NCBI GenBank assembly: GCA_948144175.1
Contig: CANXME010002132.1
Coordinates: 176,501-240,500, forward strand
DNA from: Closterium sp. NIES-65
Taxonomy: Eukaryota; Streptophyta; Zygnematophyceae; Desmidiales; Closteriaceae
Reading direction: 5' to 3'
DNA length: 64,000 bases
Part shown: piece by piece, positions 32,314 through 42,820 of the stretch
Numbering within the stretch: the stretch's first letter is position 1
Layout of the letters: each line of letters begins with the position of its first letter
The notes under the pieces: model-generated
Seen by the model: the letters and a program-made list of their open reading frames with translations, nothing else
Databases searched by the model: none
What the model was told of the DNA's origin: nothing
Position numbers and translations under genes: made by a program

Positions 32314-35300
32314 TTAAGTTAACGCTTTAATCCATGGGTGTTCTGTTGGGAACAGAAGAGGGAATGAGAGAGGGAATGGGAGAGGGAATGAAGAGGGAAT
32401 GAAGAGGGAATGAAGAGGGAATGACAGAGAAAATGAGAGAGGAAACGAAGAGGGAGAATGAGAGAGATCCTGAGGGAGGCAATTAGAGAGGGAGGCAATG
32501 AGAGTGGTAGGGGTGTAACAGGAGAGAGTCGAAGCCACGCAAAGGTCGAAGCTGCATTTCCCGGGGCATCGACAGGCGCTCCTTTTCCCAAATTCCCCCC
32601 ACAGAAACATCTAGTCCACCCGCTCATGACCCCACCCCCAACACCAACTCACTGAGAATCTCAGCAACAGTTGGCTCATACTTGCGGCACAGCATCCGTC
32701 TGACCAAGTCCTTGCCAGCGGTGCTAATCACGGGCCAGGGCTGGGTGTCAAAGTCGAGCTCCTGCCACAGGATGGTCTCTCACCTGCCCCTCCTCCTCTG
32801 TGGTTCTGTGCGGTTCGGTTCGGTGCTCACAACGGACCAGGGCTGGGTGTCAAAGTCGAGCTCCTGCCACAATATGCTCTTGAACCCGCCCCTCCTCTGT
32901 GGCTCAGTGCGATTCGGTTCGGTGCTCACAACGGGCCAGGGCTGGGTGTCGAAGTCGAGCTCCTGCCACAGGATGCTTTTGAACCCGCCCCTCCTCCTCT
33001 GTGGTTCAGTGCGGTTCGGTTCGGTGCTAACCACCGGCCATGGCTCGGCGTCAAAGTCGAGCTCCTGCCACAGGATGCTCTCTCACCCGCCCCTCCTCCT
33101 CTGTGGTTCTGTGCGGTTCGGTTCGGTGCTCACAACGGGCCAGGGCTGGGTGTTAAAGTCGAGCTCCTGCCACAGGATGCTCTCTCACCCGCCCCTTCTC
33201 CTCTGTGGTTCAGTGCGATTCAGTTCGGTGCTCACAACGGGCCAGGGCTGGGCGTCAAGAGCCAGCTCCTGCCACAGGATGCTCTTGAACACGTCCTCTG
33301 TGGTGTCTCTCACCCCCCCGCCCTCCTGGGTTCCCCAGGCCGATTCCACCCCAGATTTTCCCTTCAGAAGCATAGAGCCCACCCACCTAACCCAAACACC
33401 GACTTACTCAGAATCTCAGGCCACTGTAATCCTCCGCTCGTACTTGCGGCACAGCATCCGTCTGACCAAGTCCCTGGCAGCAGTGCTCACAACCAGCCAA
33501 GGCTCCGTCTCGAAATCCAGCCCCTGCCACAGGATGCTCTTCAACACGTCCTCTGTGGTGTCCCCTCAGAAGGGTTGTTTAGTCCGGTTGGGTAAGGTTA
33601 GGTTCCCCAGCCCGATTCAGCCCCAGATTTCTCCCGGACTTACTCAGAATCTCGGCGACAGTAATCCGCCGCTCATACTTGCGGCACAGCATGCGGCGAA
33701 CGAGGTCCTTGGCAGCGGTGCTGACCACGGGCCATGGCTCTGTCTCGAAGTCGAGCTCCTGCCACAGGATGCTCTTGAACACGTCCTCTGTGGTGTCCCC
33801 CCAGAAGGGCGGCAGCCCGCACAGCAGCACATACAGGATCACCCCCGCACTCCACACGTCCGCCTCTGCTCCGTAGTTCTTCGCTATCACTTCTGGAGCG
33901 ATGTAGTTGGGCGTTCCTGCCCTCAGCTTGCAGCGCTCGCCTAGGAAGGGAGTGAGGGAGTGAGGGAGGGAGGGAGGGAGGGAGGGATGGCTCTAGGTTA
34001 AAATACACTGCACCTATGCTTATAATCGGGAAAAAAAAACCTCAAAAAGTACCCTTGATAATCAAGGGCGAAACGGACCGTACCCGATTTCAAGATGCAC
34101 GCCATGCCGAAGTCAATCACTTTAACCCTTGTATCACTCCTCTTCGACACGAGCAGAATGTTCTCGGGCTTTAAGTCCCGGTGCACGATCCCTCGTGCTT
34201 GGCAGTAGGCCAGAACCTCCACCACGGAGCGAATGACCCGCGCGGCCTGCCTCTCCCCGTAGTACTTGCGGTCGAGAATGCGATCGAAGAGCTCTCCTCC
34301 CGCACACAGCTCCATCACTATGTGCACCTCCTGGTGGATGTGGGGGAGGGAGGGGGAACATGGGCGGGTGGGTGAAATAAACCACGTGATAAAAGTAGAG
34401 TTTTGAAACGTCTCAAAACTGTTGGGTGTGGGGGAGGGAGAGGGGAAAATGTGTGGGTGGGTGAAATCAACGATGCCACCTGCCTTCGGGATCAAAAAGC
34501 TCTCCGCCTCCACACAGCACCATCACTATGTGCACCTTCTGGTGGGGGGGAGAAGGGGGGAGTGGGGAAGCATCAGTATGCGCATCTCACTAAGGGGTGG
34601 CCCCTCAGCGTGTCACATCTGCTTCTTACTAAGCATCGCAAAGAAATGTGGGCTTCAAGAAAATACCCCAACAGCAACTAGTACCACTCACTCACATGTT
34701 CGTCTTTCATTGTCGCAACACTTAACACCACAAAGGGCCGGCCCTTCAGTGCCATAGAGTGTCTTTGGTTGGGTGCGTCCATTGAGATTGTTTTTGAGGC
34801 GCCTCAAAAACCAACTCAACAACACAAAGGGGTGGCCCCTCAGTGCCTTAGATTGTCTTTGGTTGGGTGCCTCAAAAACCAACTCAACACCACAAAGGGG
34901 TGGCCCCTCAGTTCCTTAGATTGTCTTTGGTTGGGTGCCTCAAAAACCAACTCAACAACACAAAGGGGTGGCCCCTCAGTGCCTTAGATTGTCTTTGGTT
35001 GGGTGCCTCAAAAACCAACTCAACAACACAAAGGAGTGGCCCCTCAGTGCCTTAGTTTGTCTTTGGTTGGGTGCCTCAAAAACCAAGTCAACACCACAAA
35101 GGGCCGGCCCCTCAGTGCCTTAGATTGTCTTTGGTTGGGTGCCTCAAAAACCAACTCAACACCACAAACGGATGGCCTCTCAGTCTCTCAGCGTCTCAGT
35201 GCCTCTGTGGGCGTGCTGGAAGCCTCACCTGCTCGTCTTCCATCGTCTGAGCGATCGACACCACAAAGGGATGGCCTCTGAGTGTCTCGGGGTGTCCATG

Positions 35301-38300
35301 GGTGTGCTTCAAGTCTCACCTGCTCGTCTTCCATCGTCTGAGCGATCGACACCACAAAGGGATGGCCTCTGAGTGTCTCGGGGTGTCTTTGGGTGTGCTT
35401 CAAGTCTCACCTGATCGTCTTCCATCGTCTGAGCGATCGACACCACAAAGGGATGGCCTCTGAGTGTTGCAGGGTGTCTTTGGGTGTGCTTCAAGTCTCA
35501 CCTGCTCGTCTTCCATCGTCTGAGCGATCGACACCACAAAGGGATGGCCTCTGAGTGTCTCGGGGTGTCTTTGAGTGTGCTTCAAGTCTCACCTGCTCGT
35601 CTTCCATCGTCTGAGCGATCGACACCACAAAGGGATGGCCTCTGAGTGTCGCAGGGTGTCTTTGGGTGTGCTTCAAGTCTCACCTGCTCGTCTTCCATCG
35701 TCTGAGCGATTGACACCACAAAGGGATGGCCTCTGAGTGTCTCGGGGTGTCTTTGGGTGTGCTTCAAGTCTCACCTGCTCGTCTTCCATCGTCTGAGCGA
35801 TCGACACCACAAAGGGATGGCCTCTGAGTGTCTCACCCTGTGCATCTCCCTAACATGACTCAACAAATGGCCCCATAACTGTCACTGCCCACACTCACCT
35901 GCTCGTCTTCCATGGTCTCAACGATTGACACCACAAACGGATGGCCTCTGAGTGTCTCAGGCCGGCATATCTTCAACACGACCCAATGAATGGCCTTGCA
36001 ATAAGTATTACCACTCACATCTTCATCTTCCATGGTCTCAACGATCGACACCACAAACGGATGGCCCCTTAGCGTCTCAAGCACGCTCACCTCCCTCCTC
36101 ACATCCTCCACGTCGTCCCAGCACTGGGGGGAGGGGAGGGGGGACCAGGGAGCAGAAAGGGCAGGGAACCGAGGGTACACAGGGAGCAGAAAGGGCAGGG
36201 AACCGAGGGTACACAGGGAGCAGAAAGGGCAGGGAACCGAGGGTACACAGGGAGCAGAAAGGGCAGGGAACCGAGGGTACACAGGGAGCAGAAAGGGCAG
36301 GGAACCGAGGGTACACAGGGAGCAGAAAGGGCAGGGAACCGAGGGTACACAGGGAGCAGGAGGGGAAATGAGTGAAGGGCAGTGTGAGTTTTCAAAGCGA
36401 CTCGAGCACGCTCACCTCCCTCCTCACATCCTCCACGTTGTCCCAGCACTGGGGGAACAGAGGGGCCACAGGGAGAAGTCAGAGGCAGAGAGAGTAGAGG
36501 GGGTACAGGGGCGGGGCCACAGTTGTCAAAGCGACGCCAGCATGCTCACCTGCCTCCTCACGTCCTCCACGTAGTCCCGGCACTGGGGGATAGAAGGGGA
36601 TTAGCCGCAGAGGGAGCAACGGAAAAATGAGTGGGGGGAAGGAAGACTTGTCAAAGTGCCTTCAGCACGCTGACCTGCCTCCTCACATCCTCGACGTAGT
36701 CCCGGCACTGGGAGAGGGGGACGAAGGGGAAGGTTCAGCAAGTTTATAGTGGAGGAAAGTCCTGGCGTCCCTATAACAAGAGGGCAAGCAGCAACGGTCA
36801 AACTTTCCTGCCACAAGAACCCTACCAGAACTCCCCTTCCCTAGCTCCTTGTACTGTGTATAGCCGAACTATAGTGGGACAAGGAATGCTCTGTTTGAGC
36901 AAGCCTAAATGTTATAACAAGCAGAGAAAGAAAGCAAGCAGCAATGCTCACCTCGAAGGCGTTTGTGATAAACTTGCAGGCAAACAGCTTCTCAAATCTC
37001 AAAATCAAATATCTCCTCACCTCGAATTTAGCCTTGGTGATGCTCTTGCATGCAAATTGCTCCCCAGTCTGCAAATTCTCCCCCACGTGGATCACTCCAA
37101 AGTTCCCCCGCCCTAGCTCCTTCTCAGCTAGTTTGTACTTCTTCCTGATATCCGAATAAGGCTCTCCCAGCACATTCGCACGAGTCGGCCCTAGCTCCTC
37201 TGCTGCAGATTCCTCCTCGCCCATCCCCTCTCCCCCCTCCGTTTCCCCCCCGTCGATTCGGTAGTAGTCGCTAGGCTGGGGCGTCCGAAGCGGGAAGCCA
37301 GCTTCGGCCCGAGCCGAGGCTCCAGCTTTGGGGGACGGGATCGGCGTTCCGTGATTCCAATTGGCAAACATGCTCTGGATTTCGGCCAGCTTGGCTTGGT
37401 CCCGATCCTCCTGCGCAGCTAAGGTACCGGGGCTAACCACCATACTTCCCCCGCCAGGAGTCATAGCCCCGGGGGTCACAAACCCGGTACGGGAACTCAC
37501 TTGAGACAGCATGGGGGAGCCTAGTAACGGAGAGCCTACTAACGGGGAGCCTACTAGCGGGGATCCCATGCGTGGGCTGGCATAGGGGCTAGCATAGGGG
37601 CTGGCGTGGGGACTGGTAGAAGGTAGGACGATTTTGGGCTTGTGTGGGCTTTGGATTGGAATTGCTTTTGACTTTCCTACAGGGTTATCCCCAACCTCTG
37701 TTCTCCCTCCCCCCCCTGGGGTAAACGCCTCCCTTCCTTCCTTCTCAGATCCCCCTCCTGTTCCGCCTCCCCCTCCCCCTCCTCCGCCTAGCCCTCCCCC
37801 TCCCCCTCCCCCTCCCCCTCCCCCAACTCCTCTGGTTACTCCCCCGGGCCCTCCCCCCATCCGCATTCCCCCAGCGCGGGGGGGACCCGCATAGGGGCTC
37901 CCCCCGCCTGGAGGGCTTCCGCCCATGCCCCCTCCGGGGGAACCCCTCCCTGGAATATTAGAGCTGCCAGATTGCGGACTAGAGCCGCTAGCAGGGGAAT
38001 TAAAGCCGCTCATATGGGGATTAAAGCCCGCCTCTGGATTGAACCAGGCTTCACAGCTAGCAGACCTCCTGTGGCCCATCTTCTTCTTGACAGGCGTTCC
38101 CCCTGCCGCGCCCCCCCCTCCGCCACTTGCCCCTCCCCCTCCCCCTGCCCCTGCCCCGCCTCCCCCGACTCCGCTTGCCCCTCCCCCAGGTGCGCCCGCC
38201 AGCCACCCGGGGCTTGGGCGCACAGAGTGCCCTCCTGAAGGCGCAGCTCCCCCTCCCCCCATTCCCCCCGCATACCCCCCTGCGCCTGCTGCGGAGCCCC

Positions 38301-40581
38301 TCTGCGCGCCTTGGGAAGATATTTGCCCCCCTTGCCTGCTGCGCAAGGGGCTCCCATAGGCGGACACCCCCCGTCCCCCTGCTGCTCCCCCTGTCGCTCC
38401 GCCTGCTGCGCCTGCGCCGCCCAGATAGGGCAGCACAGGGCTCTTAGGGGGGGTTTTCACAGAGCGCCTGAGGTCTAACGGGCCGCCGTCATAAGAGCGT
38501 GAATTCCGCCTGACAGTGGGTATTCCCAAGGGTGGCAGCGGCTGCTGCAATGGCTGCGCGGCCTGCTGCTGCTGCTGGTCGTGGCGGGGAGGGGAGTGCT
38601 GCTGGGTTCCTTGCTGCACCTGCTGCTGCTGCTGCTGTGATTGCTGCTGCTGCTGCTGCTGCTGCTGCCGCTCCTTATCACTGCTGGCGCGGGCCTGTCG
38701 CCTATCCCAAATGGCCGCTCCCTCTACCACTCCCCCGCCGTATTCCCCACTTGTTCCCCCTCCTGCTCCCCCAACTGCTCCCCCTCCGCTGCTGCGCACC
38801 CGCCTCCCCTGCACATCCTCCGCCTCCCCGTCGTACTCATCGTCAGCGGGGCTTCTTACGCCACCCCGCGATCTCTCCCCGTAACTCCCGCCCCTTTTCT
38901 CCCCCACGCTCCCCTCGATATTCCCCATGGCGGAAACCTTCCGCCCCCCCCTTCCCACGCCGCTCCGCGGCCCTACTGCTCTGCCCGTTCCGCTTGCGTC
39001 CCCCCCACCCGCGCCCACAATCGCCCCTTCGCGCCGGCCTTTCTCCTCGGGGCTGGCGTTCCGTGGTGCGCTACCCGGCCTTCCTGACGGACCGTCAGAA
39101 TGATTGCTGACGGCTGACGGTCGCGGTTGGGGACTGGCTTGCCGGCGGTTCTCTCCTGCTATGCCGCCCCCTCCCACGACGCCTCCTGGTCCGCCGCTTT
39201 GGCTCCGCCTATGCCCGTGCTTAAACGCGCCGATTATTCCAGGCCCCTCCCCCTCACGTCTCGTCTTGTTCCCCTCCGGGATCGCGTGTTTGGGAACTGG
39301 GCTCCAACCTGCCGGACCGTCAGTCTGCTCACTGCTAGCCGTCGCTGGCCGGTTGCTTCGACCGGTCGGTCCAGCTCCCGCAGCGAGCGGCCATTCTTGC
39401 GGTTTACTACGCGGGGGATGCGCTTGCGGGGGCTGCTTGCCTCTCGAGCCGCTGGCTTTAATTGCCTCTGGCGCGCCGCGATACGCGACGGCGTTCGTTA
39501 CAGGGGGGCCTTGCAACTCGTCGGTCGCGTCGGCAGCGGAAAACGCGGCGATGACAAACTCCTCAGAGCGGATTCGACGGTGACGAGCCGCCATGGGCTT
39601 AGGAGGCTTGCTACCCTCGACCGGGTTCTTTGATTGTGAATAAGCATACCCGCCAGCAGCGCCACTAATACCGCCGAAGCTGCTACTACCGGATAAGCCG
39701 TAGACCGCGTTGTTGTTGATGCTGTTATGCGTACTGTTAGCCGTAACATTGCCGTAACCACTATTGTAACCAGCCGAGGTGATGTCGCTGTTACCATCAC
39801 TGTAGCCGGAGTTACTGTTTCCACCTCCACCCGCGCGCCTGACGCCGCTGTTTACGCTCCTGCTAGGACTGCCGCTGCTGTGGTTGTTGTAACCGTCGAT
39901 GCTGCTGATGCGGTTGTTGTAGCCGTCGATGCTGCTGATTTTACTGGTAGAGGTTTCGCCGCTTAATTTAGGGGATCCAGGATAAGACGTTTTTAGCGGC
40001 CGATGCTGATTGGTTGATTGAGAACGTCTAACCTCCTTTCCAGCACTATGATTAAGCTCCGCATATGGCGGCGATTTCTGCGGTGAATATTGTCGTCCCG
40101 AACGAGGCTGCGTACTGTACGCGTTATGGGTGTATCCGTCAGAAGGCTGTTGTCGAGCGTGTTTCATTTCGTCCGGAGAATGCTGCGGGTCTGGCGAATA
40201 ATCAGGAGACGGAATGACTCCCGAATGCCGACGGCGATGACGGATAGGAGCCTCCGCAACTTCATTTTCTATAATAGCATCTTCGCTTTCACCTCCGACA
40301 CGAGAACTCGCGCCAGACTGATGGCTGTAAGTTACGGCCTGAAGCCGAGTCCCAGATGCTTGAGTTAGATTCGTCGGGTCGAACTGGAAACTGTCGGACT
40401 GGCTTCGTCGATGACGTGGCTTGACAGGCCGAGGAGGAACAGGCGACACCGCACGAGACACGCGCTCCTGTTGTTCCGAGACATCAGGACTGTTCATTTG
40501 CGCGACGCGATGTCCCGGCTCCCGAGAATGGTGCGAGCGGGGTCGAGATTCAACAAGGGTGACGTCCATTGTCAGTTGCAA
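32314..40581 (-). CDS. Protein kinase of the CDPK/PEPRK superfamily, no EF hands, 1187-residue first exon
   Basis: Ser/Thr kinase of 1412 residues assembled from five exons by GT-AG junctions and phase: 40581-37021, 36123-36019, 34330-34084, 33940-33644 and 32342-32314. The first ~1140 residues are low complexity (poly-Gly, poly-Gln, Pro/Ser) with recurrent basic-Ser motifs: [36 protein letters not shown]. The kinase domain is about 1149-1410: GRGNFG, Lys 1179 in [14 protein letters not shown] with Asp 1274, DFG with Asp 1295, [20 protein letters not shown] and final [11 protein letters not shown], then stop. All catalytic residues are present and there is no autoinhibitory or EF-hand region. 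It is a tandem paralogue of the gene at 26071-30281; the domain split at exon 3/4 is extra here. Introns are packed with partial copies of the gene's own exons. Start at 40581 (MQLTMDV); a second ATG four codons on is possible. Alternative use of the duplicate exons is possible but unproven. Confidence 0.87.
32345..32470. repeat. GAGGGAATGA-type simple repeat in the last kinase-2 intron
   Basis: About ten units of GAGGGAATGAA lie next to the final acceptor. In the transcript they form a TTCATTCCCTC-rich tract that may act as an extended polypyrimidine tract. Confidence 0.75.
32650..33575 (-). repeat. Tandem partial copies of kinase-2 exon 4 in the last intron
   Basis: Seven copies of the block encoding [17 protein letters not shown] (centred near 32755, 32860, 32955, 33058, 33158, 33260 and 33520) lie downstream of the true exon 4 (33940-33644). 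The outermost (32650-32790) and the 33410-33560 copy extend to the exon's 3' part ([11 protein letters not shown]). The outermost copy keeps a usable-looking donor. The others stop in short CGGTTCGGTTCGG-rich spacers. Most copies cannot act as full exons. Confidence 0.85.
34490..34550 (-). repeat. Partial duplicate of kinase-2 exon 3 start
   Basis: In minus sense it reads [16 protein letters not shown], a copy of the true exon 3 start [16 protein letters not shown] (34330 down), including the CAG acceptor context. It lies about 200 bp upstream of the real exon. Confidence 0.8.
34580..35200 (-). repeat. 68-bp minisatellite derived from kinase-2 exon 2
   Basis: Six regular 68-bp units start near 34801, 34869, 34937, 35005, 35073 and 35141, with diverged units to the left (34580-34745). 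In minus sense each unit carries LRGHPFVV, the middle of exon 2 (true exon 36123-36019). The leftmost diverged unit still keeps an exon-like end and a GTGAGT donor (about 34690-34740). Confidence 0.88.
35205..36000 (-). repeat. 91-bp minisatellite derived from the 3' half of kinase-2 exon 2
   Basis: Seven near-identical 91-bp units begin near 35228, 35319, 35410, 35501, 35592, 35683 and 35774. A diverged unit lies at about 35897-35965. Minus-strand translation of each gives [20 protein letters not shown] followed at once by a GTGAGA donor. Each unit is thus the last ~60 nt of the exon plus its splice donor, with about 30 bp of linker. They lie between true exons 2 and 3. Confidence 0.92.
36146..36365. 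repeat. 34-bp minisatellite in kinase-2 intron 1
   Basis: Six to seven near-perfect copies of AGGGAGCAGAAAGGGCAGG plus AACCGAGGGTACAC. The period of 34 is not a multiple of three, so the open frames across it only cycle through the same 102 bp. Confidence 0.9.
36395..36715 (-). repeat. Three partial copies of the 5' part of kinase-2 exon 2
   Basis: Blocks at about 36401-36452, 36536-36586 and 36660-36712. In minus sense they encode [15 protein letters not shown] or [15 protein letters not shown] preceded by a CAG acceptor. They copy the true exon start (36123 down) and lie upstream of it in intron 1. Confidence 0.85.
36946..37005 (-). repeat. Partial copy of the end of kinase-2 exon 1 with its donor
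   Basis: In minus sense it reads [13 protein letters not shown] followed by a GTGAGC donor, duplicating the true exon 1 end [14 protein letters not shown] followed by GTGAGG (37021). The spacing is about 70 bp. Confidence 0.8.
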
Positions 40582-41699
40582 AATATGGAAATGGTTTTGA
40601 AATCGGGAGTAATAAGCAGGTGCGATTACCTGCTACTAAGAAACTACCGTAAAACAAGTCGAGCAGATGGTAGTTTCCAAGTCTACTCGACCTGCAGGAA
40701 TAGTCCGAGAGATCATATGGAAGGAGAGTAGTTGTGAGTGTGTGTCAGAGGTGGAACTAAGAGAGTAGGCTCCTACATAGAAAAGGCAGAAATCGAGGTT
40801 CTGTGACAGAAAGACAAAGATTTCTGGGCTGTGCTGGTTCAGCGCAAAATCGAGGTCGCACTGACCGTGCAGATCGAGATACTGGACGGCGAGGATCACT
40901 CCGTGCGTCTAAAAGGGTGCACGAGTTGCGGGTTGAGCCAGATTTGGAGCCGGTAACCACGGTCGTCGAAACCGATATCCCCTTGACGACGTTCGCCGAT
41001 GCAGCAGAAGTTGCGCTTTTGGCGAAAGGCAACTTGTGTTCCACGACGAGCTGAGTTGGCTTCACTCGGGGCTCACAGCACCGTACGAGACCCTCACACA
41101 ACTCACTAAAACCATCTGTTTTTCTGCAATCGACTCGCCCAATTGGAGAGGAGCATACAGTTTCATAGCACGAGGTCAATTTATTAGAGAAGTAGGGCCG
41201 CCACTTGCTTGCGGTGGATTTCGCCAACCCAAAGCGATCACTCAATCGAAGCGCTTGTTCCTCTTCAACAGTCTGCCACAACTTGGAGTGAGGTTAGAAG
41301 AGTGAACAGAATAAAATTTTGCACGGGCAAGATCAGAAACGTATTGGCAACCAGCCTTGTGTTGCATAGTGGCCTGGTTGTACAGAACTTTCAACACAAT
41401 AAGGACGTGTCCAGTGCGTACGTTTACAGGTACTATACAGTCCATTCGTCGAGGTGAGAAACGATATCAGGCGGTGCACAGCGGTTTTAAAATTGCACAG
41501 TTTTGAACCTCGACGCACTACAGATTACTGCACTGGATGAACTGTAATGTACGGATAGTGTGAGCGCTGGACCCGTCCTAACGGCTTGTTTTATATTTAT
41601 ATGCAGTTATACACTATAGAAATGTACAAAGCATTGATAGTCGTAACTGTATTTACAGAGTTCGTAATTGTATTTACAGATAAGTGCCACGATACCAGG
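40582..41699. other. Region upstream of kinase 2, no gene recognised
   Basis: Expected to hold the kinase-2 5' leader and promoter. A 174-codon minus frame (40757-41281) has no recognisable domain. No transposon ends were seen before the presumed Copia B LTR. Confidence 0.55.
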
Positions 41700-42693
41700 T
41701 GTTGAAACAATTGAAAGGTTATATAAAGCATTCCCGAAGCTGCTCCTCTATACCAATACCGCAATAGCTCATATAGACCATGCGGAATGTCGAGGGTCAC
41801 CCGAAGGTCAACCGTCTGAGAAAGTCAACGGTCGTGACCTTTGACGATCCAGTAACTGCGCGACAGTTAATTCGCTGCAACATGGTAACTGTCGAGGAAA
41901 ACAATAGTCGTGGTTACTGTAGCTATGCAATACAGTCAACAAGGGAATATACCCCTCATAGTACATGGCTAGCTAGATTTCTATTTAATCTCTTGTACTC
42001 CTATCTTTCAAATCATCTTGTTCTCTTTCAATTATTATTCAACAAGGTCACTACAAAGACTTCTTTGTCTCCTCTCAGACTTAACAGATTTTATCCTATC
42101 TACTGGATCCTTTAGTTATATCAGCATGGTATAAGAGCAAGAGTATTTTTGTAAGATCTGCCAAGTCTTAGTTCTTCCTATAACAATCTCATTACAAACG
42201 TACTCGATACATTTCTAAGTCTGCAATCTATGGCTCCTGAAGTAAAAGCCACTGCAGACTCACCGGGCCCACCACCAGCAACGACTAACGTGCCTTCAGC
42301 GATGACCTCCGTCAGCGCCGCCGTCGTTGAGGAGCTAGTCGCACGCATCAACACCCTTGAAAGCCATCAAGCAATGAGCATTGACGGCTCAAGCTATGCA
42401 CGTGGCGTTGCTGGACTCCCTCTTTCTGGAGAAGACCGCCGCGTCAACTCCGAGAGATCATTCACCTTAGACAATCGTCAAGGGTCACCTCCTGCACAAG
42501 ACAACCTACAACGCTCACAGTCAGACATCGCTTCAATACAAACCAAATTTGTATTGACTTCAAAATTGAATACCTCAATCCCTTTCGACGGAAAGGATTT
42601 CTACACGTGGAGTTTTGAATTCGAGCTTCTCGCGACAACCGCTCAGATATGGATGTACTACGATGGAAGCCTACCTTTTCCTTCGGAAGGCAC

Positions 42694-42820
42694 TGTGAAG
42701 AAATGAGGAATGAGATGAACTAGCAAGCACGTGGGTACAAGTAGGAAAACCTACAAGTATTGTACCCCATATAGTCTACCCCACTACAGCCTACACAGAC
42801 TATAGCATATGAGTTTGACA
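42694..42820 (-). repeat. 3' LTR of Copia C (127 bp)
   Basis: In minus sense it starts TGTCAAACTCATATGC. The outer flank is GGCAC. Confidence 0.88.

Noticed and set aside
35228-35845. The regular 91-bp array as a CRISPR-like array
   Set aside because: The units are contiguous exon-derived repeats without unique spacers, inside a eukaryotic intron.
35952-36574. Plus-strand frames of [15 protein letters not shown] repeats
   Set aside because: Products of the 34-bp minisatellite read in rotating frames; intronic.
38532-39630. Several plus-strand Pro/Ser-rich frames opposite kinase 2 exon 1
   Set aside because: Antisense shadows of poly-Gly and poly-Gln coding sequence; no start context or domain supports them.
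40757-41281. 174-codon minus-strand frame upstream of kinase 2
   Set aside because: No domain, and composition like non-coding flank. It may partly be 5' leader, but I cannot support a gene.
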